Translations under genes and position numbers: made by a program
Assembly (NCBI GenBank): GCA_039619475.1
Contig: CM077115.1
Location: forward strand, 221,263,291-221,327,290
Direction: 5' to 3'
Source of the DNA: Icerya purchasi
Taxonomy: Eukaryota; Arthropoda; Insecta; Hemiptera; Monophlebidae
Length of the DNA stretch: 64,000 bases
The notes under the pieces: model-generated
Seen by the model: the letters and a program-made list of their open reading frames with translations, nothing else
What the model was told of the DNA's origin: nothing
Databases searched by the model: none
Shown: positions 13,140-24,314 of the stretch, in pieces
Position numbering within the stretch: the first letter of the stretch is position 1
Layout: each line of letters begins with the position of its first letter

Positions 13140-13515
13140 TTGTTTTCACTTCAGCGTGTTTTAAGTGTTGCTTAAAAGATAATCCCTTTTCTCGAATTAC
13201 ACATAGATATCGAACATGATCAGCTAATATCCTGGTGCCTTTAATACTCAGTTGACTTGAGAAAATGAGGTATTTACGAGAGTAAGAAATTATATAGCTT
13301 CCGGTTTAGTTGGATTAATTTCAATTTTCGAATTTTCCAAAAATTTTAAAACCCGACAACTGTGCAGCTCTGCAAACGGTTATAAATAGTAGACGTTTCA
13401 TATGAGCCACAATATAAACATAGCAGTATCATCAGCATATAAAGCCATACTGTCGTGTGTTGCAACTGAGGGAGATCGGACAAGTAGACTGACTGCGACG
13501 GCAGTTCTGGTCATT
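13140..13515 (-). pseudogene. LINE reverse transcriptase relic with YADD box
   Basis: No long frame survives, but the minus strand reads HDSMALYADDTAMFI with the catalytic YADD at 13428-13439. Downstream comes KIEINPTKPEAI, and in other frames IKGTRI-like and LSFKQHLKH-like pieces, all in the order expected after the RT active site of a Jockey- or R1-type LINE. Several stops and frameshifts separate them. This is an old dead copy facing the plus-strand gag-like fragment. Confidence 0.7.
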
Positions 13516-13830
13516 GATTTAGAGCATCTTGCAGTGAAACGTAAAATGTTCTATTACGTAAATAACTTCTAATTAATTTGATTAAATATCTTGGAAAATT
13601 ATATTTTAACATTTTGTAAATCAGTCCGTCGTGATATTCATAAATATAGGCATATTGCATTAAACATTCAAGCACCTAATAACAACAACCCATTATTTAA
13701 AATTTTTTAAAACATGATTTAATTTAGAAAAAAAAAGTTTCACACATTAATTTATAATTTTTATTTTTTATAATTTTACATTTCTACATTTATTTTTATT
13801 TGCTTTTTTCACTTATAAATATATATGTAT
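13516..13830. other. AT-rich stretch, nothing recognised
   Basis: No feature beyond A- and T-rich runs. Confidence 0.4.
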
Positions 13831-13921
13831 ATAATAAAATAAACTTTAATAACAAACAATTGTTTGTTATTAAAGTTTATTTTATTATACCATTTTAACA
13901 AACAGGATGTATTCACCTACA
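13831..13921 (+). mobile_element. Miniature Penelope-like insertion (palindrome plus tail)
   Basis: A perfect 29+29 base palindrome (13831-13859 and 13860-13888) is followed by a 33-base tail starting ACCATTTTAACAAACAGG. Palindrome ends and tail are the reverse complement of the 27704-27971 insertion. The flanks TATATGTAT (13822-13830 and 13922-13930) may be a target duplication, though that sequence is of low complexity. Inverted repeats plus a short tail of about 34 bases are known for 5'-truncated Penelope-like elements, which is the basis of the assignment. Confidence 0.65.
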
Positions 13922-14034
13922 TATATGTATATATTTTTTTTTTTTTTTGACCATTTTGCGATATATCATTTTCAAATAGATCGATTTTTCAATGTTTTTT
14001 GTATTATTTACTTTTAACTTTAGTGTGTTTTTTT

Positions 14035-14074
14035 CACCATGATTGTGGAGCATTGTTTCCGAAACATGTCGGTG
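14035..14074 (+). ncRNA. Degenerate hammerhead-ribozyme-like fold
   Basis: Stem I is CACC (14035-14038) with GGTG (14071-14074). Stem II is GGAG (14047-14050) with TTCC (14057-14060). Then comes GAA with a two-base-pair stem III, AC-AT-GT, and a C before stem I, which is the minimal type I layout known from Penelope-like elements. The first core strand is ATGATTG where CTGATGA is expected, so cleavage is unlikely. Confidence 0.45.
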
Positions 14075-14079
14075 TATTA

Positions 14080-14997
14080 ATTTTTAATAATAAATTTTGT
14101 TTCTAGTCAACGCTTGTTATTACTGTTATAATTACATAAAATTGTGAAACATGCATTTTAATAAACATTGTTTTAGAAACCGAATAGATAATGGTATTTT
14201 TTTATAAATTTGGTTACCATAATAAAACAAGTTAATTTCCGTGTGTTTTAGTTTATCTTATTACTGTTCGTTTCATTTTACTTTTTCCGATTATTGATTT
14301 TTACCATATTTTTCAGCAATCTTTTAATCTGACTAAGGTTTTTTTATAATGTTCGAAGCAACAGGTTTTTCGCGGTATCTGTTTCGCAAGCTACTTAAAA
14401 ATCATTTTACACAGTTAAACGAATAAAATCGATAATTTTTAAGCTAAGACGAATTACGGTTTTAAAAATTTTGCGACAGAATTTCGATAAATTTTGCTGT
14501 ATATTATAAAAATTGAAAAGCCAGCGTGCTCTCTAGTAAATAAGACTGTAAAATTAGAGCTATAAATTTGTTTGTTAAAAAAAATATGTAAGAATCGTTA
14601 TATAAAATTCGCAATATAAATTTAATTATTTCGTAAAGTGTTCACTCTATGACTAGCACTAAATTTATTGTGTTGAAAATAACCTCTAAAATTGAATCGA
14701 CTGATGCGATGCTAATATGTATCGATCCAGCACGAATGTTCATTCATTCAGTACTATTTTTGCTTCAGTTAAATTTTGTTCAGTGGAACTCGAATAATTC
14801 AGAGTGACTTAACCAATTCAGCCTAGTGAAAAGAACCTAACGAAGTAGAATAATATTTTTTCCAATATCAGTTTTTGGTTCAGTTTCAGACTGTGCAAAT
14901 TGTTAGTTTAAGAAACACTTTGATTTTGTACACTCATCCGTTTATGTTGTATTTCCCGGTATGAAATTTTAAAATTTTTAATTATATCCACATTAGC

Positions 14998-15000
<3 letters not shown>
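14080..15000. other. AT-rich stretch, nothing recognised
   Basis: No coding similarity or element border seen. The first 100 bases may still belong to a Penelope-like repeat. Confidence 0.4.

Positions 15001-15031
<31 letters not shown>
15001..15031. repeat. AAT microsatellite
   Basis: About ten AAT units, directly before the candidate exon's donor side on the minus strand. Confidence 0.9.
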
Positions 15032-15056
15032 GTAACATTGATTTTTTTTTAAATAC

Positions 15057-15159
15057 CTGGACGGTTTATCTGGTGGCTTGGCTGTTTTGTCTTCTGCAGA
15101 TGATGCTTCAACCTTATCATTAAGCGGCGAATTTGAATTCCGTCTAGAGCTTGCTGATA
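15057..15159 (-). CDS. Candidate host exon (103 nt), unknown gene
   Basis: On the minus strand an acceptor-like TTCTTTATTTGCAG ends at 15160 and a donor-like CAG|GTATTT begins at 15056. Between them one frame reads SASSRRNSNSPLNDK, then VEASSAEDKTAKPPDKPS, a serine/lysine/proline-rich segment typical of a disordered protein region. A second frame is also open over the exon. The 103-base length would shift phase, as normal exons may. The sequence is richer in G+C than its flanks and resembles none of the transposons here. The gene cannot be named, and the exon rests on splice signals and composition only. Confidence 0.45.
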
Positions 15160-15343
15160 CTGCAAATAAAGAAAATTATAGTATTATAGTTGGAAAGAAA
15201 AATTTATTTGCATAAAAAAAATGACATTTTCTGTACCCACGATTCCAGAATTTGTGGTAATCTACATTTTTACGCTGGAAATAATAAGAAGAATCTGAAA
15301 TTAAGTCTGTAACATGTATCAGGTTTATTATGGTAAGGTAATT

Positions 15344-16723
15344 TCTGTAACAATGGTAATTAAGGGAGCCCGAAAGTATACTCCTATTCCAGCTCTGCAT
15401 GCGGAATCTCGCATTCCTCCTCTTTTTCTTCGAGTTCTTTCTTGGGTTATCGTTTCCTCATCAAACGGTTGCCGATTTCCTCTTCTCCTCTGATATCTTC
15501 TTCTTCAACCATCTTACGTAGCTGGCGTTTTTCTGTCAACAAAACTCTCATTCTATCTCTTATCGCTGCCCGTCTTGTTCAGTTTTCTCCGTATATCTAC
15601 ATTCATGATAAACTGCCATATTTCTCCTTCAATTTTTCCTATTTTCTTCATCCTATTAACTGCTCTTATTCCTCGATTCCTCCTGAACCTGTCATTCGTA
15701 ATGTTGTTAGATCAGAATTTTTGCTGAATCTAAGCTCTTCTTTCTCTAGCCATTTTTTTTGATTTTCACCGATGGCTCCAAGGGACCAACCAATGGTGTT
15801 GCGGTAGATTTTTTCTGTCCTTCCCTAAATTATGTCGAGTCCTTCAAACTTCCCTCCTTTTGCTCAATCTTCTATGTGGAGTCCTCTGCTATTCTGCGTG
15901 CCCTTCTTTTTGTCAGGTCCTCTCCTGTCTCTCGTAATGTCCTTATTCTGTCAGATGCTCAAAGCGTGCTGCAGACTATCGCATCTCCTCTCCCATCTCA
16001 CTCAACTGATTACGTTATTCTTCTTCTATTAGCTCCTTGATTCATGATCTTTTCCTTTCACACTTAATCCAAACGGACTTCTATTGGATACTGGGTCATG
16101 CCGGAATTGAGAGTAATGAATTAGTTGACTCATTCGCTTCTTCCTCTTCCGGTAGGTTTCTTCCTGTTTTCTCTTCTTCCAATATTACTCTTCTATCTGC
16201 AGCTGCTCATTCCAATCTATGGTTTGACTTTTACGTCTCCTCTTTCTCCAACTCGGATTCCTTTTTCTTGTCTATTCAGCCTTCCCTTCCTCGTTTCCAC
16301 TGGTTTCTTGACTTTCCTTCCATGTGTCGCTCCAACATCTCTGCGATTTTCCGCCTGCGCTTTGGGCGCAGTTTGCTTTCTTCCTCGCTTTTCCGTTACT
16401 CTCTTACGCCGTCTCCTTTTTGTCCATTGCACAACTGCAATATCCAATTTGTGTGTGTGATCCCGATCACATAATGTTCGAGTGTTCATCTCTTGTAACC
16501 GATCAAGTTGCTTTCTACTCCTCTCTTTTACAAATTGGTATTCCCACTCCATACAGTGCTTCGTTCATTCTCTCCCTTCCTTCTCCTTCTGTTGTCCAGA
16601 CTCTTGATTCCTTTTTGTCGGCTATCTCTGATCGTGTAAAGATCTGAGTCTCTCGCGTTCTTTTTTCTTTGTTCTTGGGATAATGTCCTTGTAGACGACC
16701 CCCCCCCCCCGCCAAAAAAAAAT
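15344..16723 (+). pseudogene. LINE 3' half with RNase H domain
   Basis: After a post-RT thumb-like region (15344-15750) comes a ribonuclease H domain: IFTDGSK with the aspartate at 15771-15773, the glutamate in YVESSAILRALL, SDAQSVLQ, and WILGHAGIESNELVDSFAS. All four catalytic acids are still present. A C-terminal Cys/His region follows (FCPLHNC, DHIMFECSS), with the stop at 16645-16647 and an A-run at 16715-16723. Frames change near 15755, 16035 and 16460, so the copy is dead. LINEs of the I group and relatives carry such RNase H domains. The coding strand is strongly pyrimidine-rich, unlike its surroundings. Confidence 0.85.
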
Positions 16724-16959
16724 CCTGTAATATTTCTGCGTCACGCTTACAAAATTTTATTTTACATCATGTTATTCTTTCCCCTTGGAGAATAACAAAT
16801 GCTTATAAGGAAATCTGTAACGTTTTTACGTCACAATTTTAAAATTTAATTTTACAAAGAACAATATAATTAATTAAAACGAACTCTAACAATTATATAA
16901 AATTAGCATCTAGTGGTTTCCTCTTGGTGAAAAACAAAATATTGAGTTTCATGATGTAT

Positions 16960-17030
16960 ACCTATATACATATATACATATATGTGGGTATATATATATA
17001 TATATATATATACATATATACATATATGTG

Positions 17031-17096
<66 letters not shown>
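16960..17096. repeat. TA-rich microsatellite
   Basis: Two runs of TA separated by ACATATATACATATATGTGG-like words. Confidence 0.95.
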
Positions 17097-17209
17097 AGAG
17101 GATATGAGTTATAGGATAAATAAAATGTATAATTTGTAAAGGCTTAATATTTTATTAAACAAGAATCAAATCTTAATTAAAACAATTTTCGTTGGTTTCT
17201 GGCAAATTG

Positions 17210-17440
17210 TTATTCTATTACTTTATTATAAAAGTCTTCCAAATTGTTTATGATTAGGCGCCTATGAATACTCATCATGGCCAGACCATTAAGGCGATTT
17301 TCTACCATCGTGCTTCGCAACCAGGTTTTGATTCGCCTCAAGCTGCTAAAGGATCGCTCAACAGTGCACGTTGTGCATGGTAGTGCGATCAGAATTTTTA
17401 CGGCTTTACTTAATATTACGACTAAAGATCGCTGTAATGA
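17210..17440 (-). pseudogene. hAT transposase C-terminal fragment
   Basis: Read from the minus strand, the frame gives VKILIALPCTTCTVERSFS, then LRRIKTWLRSTMVENRLNG and LAMMSIHRRLI, ending at the stop at 17210-17212. This is the hAT C-terminal dimerisation region of the ZMYM1-like group. The frame is clean for about 75 codons and is broken by a stop near 17480. No terminal repeat could be fixed, so it is a fragment. The plus-strand open frame starting at 17277 overlaps it as a shadow for its first part. Confidence 0.8.
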
Positions 17441-17869
17441 AATTGGGACGAAGGAGCACTCGATTAATGAGAAGATGTTGTATCATCAAATTTATGATTC
17501 CGAAAACGGTGAACTGAGGTTTCCAGAACCCTATGAAGAGGAATCATTCCATATGATTGAAGAAAGGAAAACGTACCTTTACAAACATATCCGTCAATAT
17601 TTTGCGGAGCATGCGAAAGATATTCTTTACCCTAAACCAACGATCGGTAAAAATGCCGCAAAACAGATTGACACAAATGCCGCAAAACAGGATGAAAAAA
17701 TAGACGAAGAAACTAAACCGAAAAGAGGATGACCAAAAAGTAAGGAAGGTGAAAAAAGAAACGAAGAACCGAAACTGAAAAGAGGACGGCCAAAAATAAA
17801 ACAAAGCACACAGGAGACGACGCAAGAAGAACCAAAAAAAACGAGTACTCCCAAAAAAAAAAAGATGTA
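17441..17869 (+). pseudogene. Unrecognised frame ending in AT-hook motifs
   Basis: The reading frame continues from 17277, but only the part after about 17441 looks protein-like: an acidic stretch LRFPEPYEEESFHMIEERK, then YKHIRQYFAEHAKDI, then a lysine-rich tail. The tail holds KPKRG, a TGA stop (17730-17732), then PKSK. The same frame carries a second copy, KLKRGRPKIK, and ends at 17868-17870. KRGRPK is the AT-hook core for minor-groove DNA binding. The TGA may be a decayed arginine codon, since it sits at the arginine position of the first hook. Origin (host or transposon) is unknown. Confidence 0.4.
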
Positions 17870-17870
17870 A

Positions 17871-18704
17871 CGTTGGATAATTTTTTTTTGAAGTTAAAGA
17901 AAATTGCTTCCAGTATTTTTAGTTTTGTACTTTTTTTTATTCTAAATTCGATTTAAACATTATAATAATTTTTCGCTCGACTTAAAAACTTCTGTCGTGA
18001 TTATTCCTTTTTCTACCTATTTCATTTTATGTAGAATTTTTTCTCAAAATTTATTATTATTTTTTATTAAATATAAAACTGTTCTAATTTCAGTAGTACT
18101 TCTTAAAACATATTTTCTTTTTCCTGTAAACTCAAATTTTATCTCAAAATTAATTGTTCTTATTGAAAATTTAAAAAAGAAATTCAGCTCCCGTTGTATT
18201 TTTTAAAAGTTTTGTTTTTTTTTTAAAATTCATTGCTATGGAAAATTCAAAATACCTTTTAATAAATTTATTCTATTGGTAGCGGAATCGAAAACAATGG
18301 ATTAGTCATGGTTTTCAACTTTTTTTAGCAATTGATCGAAAAAAAACAACAATTGTAATGAATTATCTTTGTTTTTTCTTTAAATTCGATTTTCTCAAAA
18401 TTTTATTTTTCACTACTGAAAATTCAAATGCTTCCAAAATCTCGAATTTTAGAGATAGAGGGTTCGGATTGGTCTCATTTTGAGGAGGAAGGTATTCAGT
18501 TTTCAAAACGCGAAAGAACCGAAAAAAAAAAAATCGATTGAAAAAAAATTTCGATGAACTTCACTTAAGTTCACGATTATTGAAACTAATTTTCCAAGAA
18601 AAATATCGAAATCTTCAACGTAAATTTTATTAAACTTTATAAAATTAACAAAAAAAAGGTAAATATCCATATACGAAATCGAAGCATCCTACTTCTTATC
18701 ATGT
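17871..18704. other. AT-rich stretch, nothing recognised
   Basis: Homopolymer-rich sequence without recognisable genes. Confidence 0.4.
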
Positions 18705-19744
18705 TGTGCGATTTTGTGTCCAACCTTTCTTTATAAACTTAAAAAAATAGTGCCGCATCCTTTGTACCTTCTTTTAAAATCCTTCCTTGAAGATCGCACA
18801 TGCCAGGTTAAAATTCTAAATCAATATTTTGAAATCTATCCTGTATCTGCTGGCGTGCCACAAGGAAGTGTCTTGGGCCCGGTGCTTTACTTAATCTACT
18901 CTGCCGATTTTCCAGTTGATAATAGCGTGATAACAGCTACGTTTGCAGACGATACAGCACTATTAGCTACCGGTAAAGACAATAGTGAAACTTCGAATAA
19001 ATTGAAAAAAACTTTATCGGAAGTGGAAAATTGGCCGAGTCGTTGGCGTATTAGAGTAAACGAAAGTAAATGTACGCAAGTAGACTTCACATTGCGAAAT
19101 TTTACGTATCAGCCGTTAAAAATAAATGGGGTGGTTATCAAGCAGGATAAAGGTGTAAAATACTTAGGCATTCATTTGGATCGCAAATTAACATGGCAAA
19201 AGCATATTATACAAAAAAGAAAACATCTAGATATAAGATTGCAAGAATTAAATTGGCTTCTTGGCAGGTACTCTAGTTTATCATTGGAAAATAAACTCTT
19301 AGTGCACAAAATAATTATAAAGCCCGTTTGGGCATACGGTTTAATGTTGTGCGGTTGTGCAAAAGATACACACATAAACAAGATACAACGGTTCCAGAAA
19401 AAGGCTATAAGGCCGATAGTCTCACCACCCTGGTACGTATCTAACCATACTCTACATCAAGACTTAAATATCCTATATGTGAAAGACGAGATCAATCGAG
19501 CTGCTAAGCGATACATAGGCCGCTTAGAGTCTCACATTTTGGCGATCAATCTTCTTGATAATAGTCTTGATGTTCGAAGGTCAAAACGTAGCCGACCGTT
19601 TGATCTGGCCTAGTTTTATGTTACTAAAATTTCAGTGGGGTCCATCGCTAGATGTTAACCCTTAACAAGTTATTTTCGCGTTACAGCCCAATTGCTGGAT
19701 GGCCTTCTGGCCAGTTGTAATTTGTATTTTAAAAAAAAAAAAAA
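18705..19744 (+). mobile_element. Jockey-like LINE, 5'-truncated, with poly-A tail
   Basis: An unbroken frame of about 300 codons (18714-19613) covers the second half of a reverse transcriptase: YPVSAGVPQGSVLGPVLYL, FADDTALLA with the catalytic aspartates at 18948-18953, then VKYLGIHLDRKLTWQKHI and the C-terminal IQRFQKKAIRPIV region. It ends RRSKRSRPFDLA, followed by a short 3' untranslated region and 14 A's ending at 19744. The endonuclease and first RT motifs are missing, so this is a dead 5'-truncated insertion. The clean frame suggests it is younger than its relative at 8876-10275. Confidence 0.9.
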
Positions 19745-22219
19745 CCTTTTTTTTCTTGCCTAATACTTCTGCCCCCCCCCCCATCTCATTCTTATCAGTT
19801 TTCGATAACAGTGTTTAGATTATTAATTGGTCCATATTGCCTATTTTGAATAACATTTAAGTTTTAAAGGATGGATGAAAAACAAAAATTCATCCTTTTA
19901 CTTATGTCGCATTTAATTAAAATAACAAAAAATAAAATATTTGAACAAACATCCTCGCATATTCACTTAGAACTCTACTGGACTCTTGTTTGCTAGAACT
20001 CGATTAATATATTATATATTTGTAACATTTAAAAAAAGCAAAAAAAAAAATGCGATAATGTGCTCTGATGCTGATTTAGGAAATAATATGAATTGCGTTT
20101 TCGATTTAGCAATAGGTTATTATTACGAAATCCCGCAATATAAATGAAATTACAAGTGAGTGTGTCTGTACACTGCCTATGCGAACTTTTTTGTTTTATA
20201 GGTACCATTAATTAAATAAATTCAAGTAACCTGCGGAATATTTAGACATTTTTCCACTTTAGCATATAATTTTGCGAAAGATTTTTCTTTTTTTCTCCAT
20301 TTTTTATAATGGCACATTTTTAACAATCTTTTTATTTAAATCTAATAGAGTTAGCCATGAAAAAGAGCCACTTAGATATCGCATATTGCTGCCATTTAGA
20401 TAGTGTTGTAAAATTGTCGCATATTAAACTTCGTTCGAAAACGAAACCGGAGAATATATGTATACCAGATTTCGTTTAATTTCGCCTGAATCATTTTTTG
20501 TTCCGCTAAAGCTCTCTAGTGTGTTGGGTGAGAAGTTTACAATAATTGAAAAGCCTAAAACGAAAACTTTATTAAAATAAAAAATTCCAGAAAGTTTAAA
20601 AGAAATCTTTCTGGAAATAATTAGAAAAAAATTTCATTTGATTCCGAAAGAAAAGTTAGAAGTAGACTTAAAAATTTCGTTTCCATCCGCTTTCATCTCT
20701 CTGTTTATAGAAAATTAAAAGCGGAACGAAAATAGCGGCAATTCGGATGAAAAAATAAATAAAACGACCATTTAAAAAACGAGACAAGACAATCTTTTTC
20801 ACTTTCGCGCAGAAAAACAAAGGTAAAATAAACACCGCAAATTATAATAATGATAATCCTTCTACAGTTTAGCGAAAATTAAAGTAAAACGGAAATACTT
20901 CGTCCCGTCGACGCATCGTCGGCGGCTGTTGTATTTGTATTTTTAGCTTTTTTGCGCGACCGCCTTTTCCATCAAGGTTCCCTCGTTAACGGACGACGAA
21001 GCCGAAGCGGCACGAACGACACTACAAACAAAAACAGAAACCGTCGCAGGAAATAAAGTCTTCACTGAGAAAGTGTTAAAAACGCAGGAAGGGACAAAAT
21101 TTATGAAAAGAGAACAGCATTATATTCTACAAAAACGACTCACGAATGCACAGAAAACAGTTTATCGGACGTGGGTGCTTTAGGATATCATTTGATACGG
21201 AGGAATTCAAGAATAGGCTGGAAAAGTCTTTCGGAAGTAAGCGAAACCAAAGTGGCATTCTGCTGCCAAAGATAAAAATTTATTTCAGGCAGGACCGTAG
21301 TCAGAAACGGACAGAGAAGAAGCTGAGCCGCCTCTCCTTTGGAAATTTCGTCTAATACGGAAAAAATGGGGAAAAAAAGTTAAACAATACTTGTAACCGA
21401 ACTAACGAGAAAGAAACTACATAAAATATAACGGGATCATTTCCACGTTGCCTAATCCCTACGTTCCAGGGATGTGACCAGGACCTCGATATGTTATAAA
21501 ATAAAGAAAATATTTAATAAACGGAAAGAAATATTGAGATGAAACATTTACGAGTAACAAGGAGCGCATGATTCTTATCCGTATCTTTCATGCCGATTTC
21601 TCTTCGCCTATTGCATTTCTGGAATAATAGATATACATATATATATATGTATATATATGTTAAGCCAACTTTTTAGAACAAAACGGAATGGATTGACACC
21701 GATTGCTCTATCTTCTACGGTGAAACGAATACGAACCCTAATAGAATCATCGACGTTGTATAAAACTGATGAAATGCTGAAGTTCCGTAATTCCGAAAGT
21801 CATTTTAGAAAACACCGAAGGTGCTCGCGAAGATATTTCGAAAATGAGAAAATTGAGGCTGAATTTTATTGTAACTGTCTGCTGCGACCATTTAACAGGA
21901 AAAAAGATTTCGCTAACACGCACATGGCTCTGCAAAAGTTCTTCCCACGTAGCAGACTATACATCGCTGATAGATAGTAAACAGAGCAGTAAAGAAAATT
22001 AAATTTGCGTATTTTTGATCAGTTTTTTAAATCGTGAAAATGGAAAAATCTTTATTTAGAACTAGAATAATTTCGGACAAAATTAAAAAGGCGATTTAGG
22101 AAAAAAATAATAATTTCAGCGATACTGCGGTTAGAAAAATTAGTGTCTCTATTTGACGTACATATATGATGGTTAACTAACGAACAAAGCAGTAATACGA
22201 AGTGCGATTAGAGCTATAA
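19745..22219. other. AT-rich stretch with a few G+C patches
   Basis: A C-run lies at about 19772-19781. A G+C-richer patch at 20905-21060 has no conserved reading frame. The open frames at 21146-21355 and 21657-21977 match nothing known. Confidence 0.4.
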
Positions 22220-22223
22220 TTAA

Positions 22224-23552
22224 CCCTGCATGCGGGGCGCCGCAGGTCTCTGAGAGGCCTGGCGTTCCGAATAACATTCGGCATATCTTGAAAAAATGTC
22301 GTGGCAAACAGTGCCGCTAGGTACCTTTCCAGGTCGGACTGCAGTATAAGTTCCACAAACGACGAGTGTAGGTGTGTTTAGGTTTAGAAGTTACAACACG
22401 AAAAGTCTGTGAGATCCGGCGCCCTGGTTTGTGTTTTTGGAATATCGTATAGCTTTAAGTTTGATATAGCCGATATCACAAACAAATCGTAATTTAACAT
22501 GTGATAACTGGTTTTACCAGCATGAATTTAGTAGAAAAATTATTCAATGATAAGAAAAATAAAAGAGAGCTGCCCCACTCGAATTTACAAACACAAGAGC
22601 TCGACCTCCATTTTCTTCAGTCTTTGGATTTCAAGAGAATTATACAAGTGTCCCTTACAAACACAAAAAAAGTATAGAAATGTTATTTTTGTATCCAGCT
22701 TGCAACACAACGATAACATCGACGTATCTACAGGAGAAAAATGCAAGCCCGAGATCATAACTTTTTATAATGGTACAAAAGGTGGCGTGGATAATCTGGA
22801 TAAATTAAGTGCAACTTATGATGTGGCTAGGAATACTAGGAGATGGCCCATGGTAATATTTTTATTCCATGATGAGTATGGCAGGTGTTAACTCTCAAAT
22901 TATCTATGCGTGTAATCTCATAAAATATACGAAATTGAAAGGCGATTGTTTCTCAGAGATCTTGGTCCGTCTTTAATGAAAGATCATATGCAGCGGCGGT
23001 CTTTCGACAAAAATGTGCTAGCATCTGTGAGAAAAAGAAGGCAGGGACGTTGCTGGAACACTAACTATGCAAGCGAATCATGAAATTCCACCCAGAACGA
23101 GAAGAAGATGCTTCTTTTGCCAAAAAGATTCGAAAACCAAGTATTGCTGGCAGAAATGTAAAAAATTTGCTTGTCTCTCCAATCACCTTGAAGGTCTTTT
23201 GTGTTCCAATAGTGCCAAAAATCAATAAAATCTAATCTACGTTACCAGTTTATTGTATTACTGAAGAAAAAAAAATATGTTTTGTTTTTGTCTTTTATTT
23301 TTTTATATGTATAACTTTAGATTAGAGTTTATTATTATTTTTTTCTTTTTGTAGTATTTCTTAACTGTTAATATTCTATGTCGTTTTGTTCAATTATTTT
23401 TTTGTATCGTTTTTAATACAAATAAAGGATGTTTATTTCGTACGAAACAGTCGCATACATTAAAAAACCGTAAATTTTGCATTTTTTATAAAAAGTCTGT
23501 GAGACCCAGCGTTCCTGTTCGTGTTCCAAATTGGAGCACCCCACCTGCAGGG
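22224..23552 (+). mobile_element. piggyBac-like transposon, complete ends, dead
   Basis: The element is bordered by TTAA on both sides (22220-22223 and 23553-23556), the piggyBac target. The left end reads CCCTGCATGCGGGGCGCC and the reverse complement of the right end reads CCCTGCAGGTGGGGTGCT, matching at 14 of 18 positions. A subterminal GTCTGTGAGAYCC word occurs inside both ends (about 22410 and 23494). At about 1.3 kb it has lost the front half of its transposase gene. Confidence 0.9.
22670..23228 (+). pseudogene. piggyBac transposase C-terminal relic
   Basis: One frame gives KPEIITFYNGTKGGVDNLDK and then ATYDVARNTRRWPMVIF, the signature around the third catalytic aspartate of PGBD-type transposases. 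After a frame change, AGVNSQIIYACNLIKY follows. The last part, in yet another frame, is the C-terminal cysteine-rich domain with CFFC, KYCWQKCKKFAC and a final cysteine, ending at 23226-23228. That domain binds the transposon ends in working members. Three frames and missing N-terminal motifs show it is inactive. Confidence 0.9.
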
Positions 23553-23556
23553 TTAA

Positions 23557-24279
23557 ATGATGTTGGAGATATAGTGTTCGTCTGCTTAAAAACTTACACG
23601 AGTTATGAACGCCCTGATTGCAGCCAAGAATTCTCTACAGCAGTATGGCCAAAAATGTGTTGGACATCGTGAAATACCTTCTGAATTATTTTGCCTTTCG
23701 CGGAAGAAACTACTCTGTATAGTACAGTCTGCTGGCACCGTTTTACACAGTGAGATATATTATATTTTATTGTCGACTCAGTTATCGAAACGTTGAAAGA
23801 GTTTAGAATTACAAAATTCAGCGAAAACTGGAAATAATGTTTTTCGAACGATGTAAAAAAATCAATGAACTAGCAGGAGCGATTAAACGATCCTACTGTT
23901 CCGATTTCCTTCGTTATATAATTATTGAGTATATGATTTTTAAATAAGTCGAATGTAATATCGCACTTTGAAGAATGTGAACAAAGTGCTTTCGTTACAC
24001 GTCTGAAAATAATTTATACCAATAATCATGACGATATTCTTAAGAAATTTCAGAGCAAATTCTCTGAGAATCAAAAGTTACTTCTTGCGCTTAAAACTAC
24101 TTAAAATTTAACTGCAAATGTGATTGAATATGATGTGCTCGGTAAGGTGAAAACAACGGTATCTCAGAAAGAAGAGATAACTGTAGCTCCAATTACGTAG
24201 AGACGACATGTTCATACCAAATCAGAATTGAGCTAATTATCAATAATAAAACTACTGCATGCTGTAAAATTTTTTTTCC

Positions 24280-24314
<35 letters not shown>

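Noticed and set aside
16217..16715. Arginine/lysine-rich minus-strand frames opposite the RNase H LINE
   Set aside because: They are shadows of the pyrimidine-rich coding strand of the LINE.
17277..17440. N-terminal part of the plus-strand frame as real protein
   Set aside because: The opposite strand here is a clear hAT transposase C-terminus, so the plus-strand reading is its shadow.
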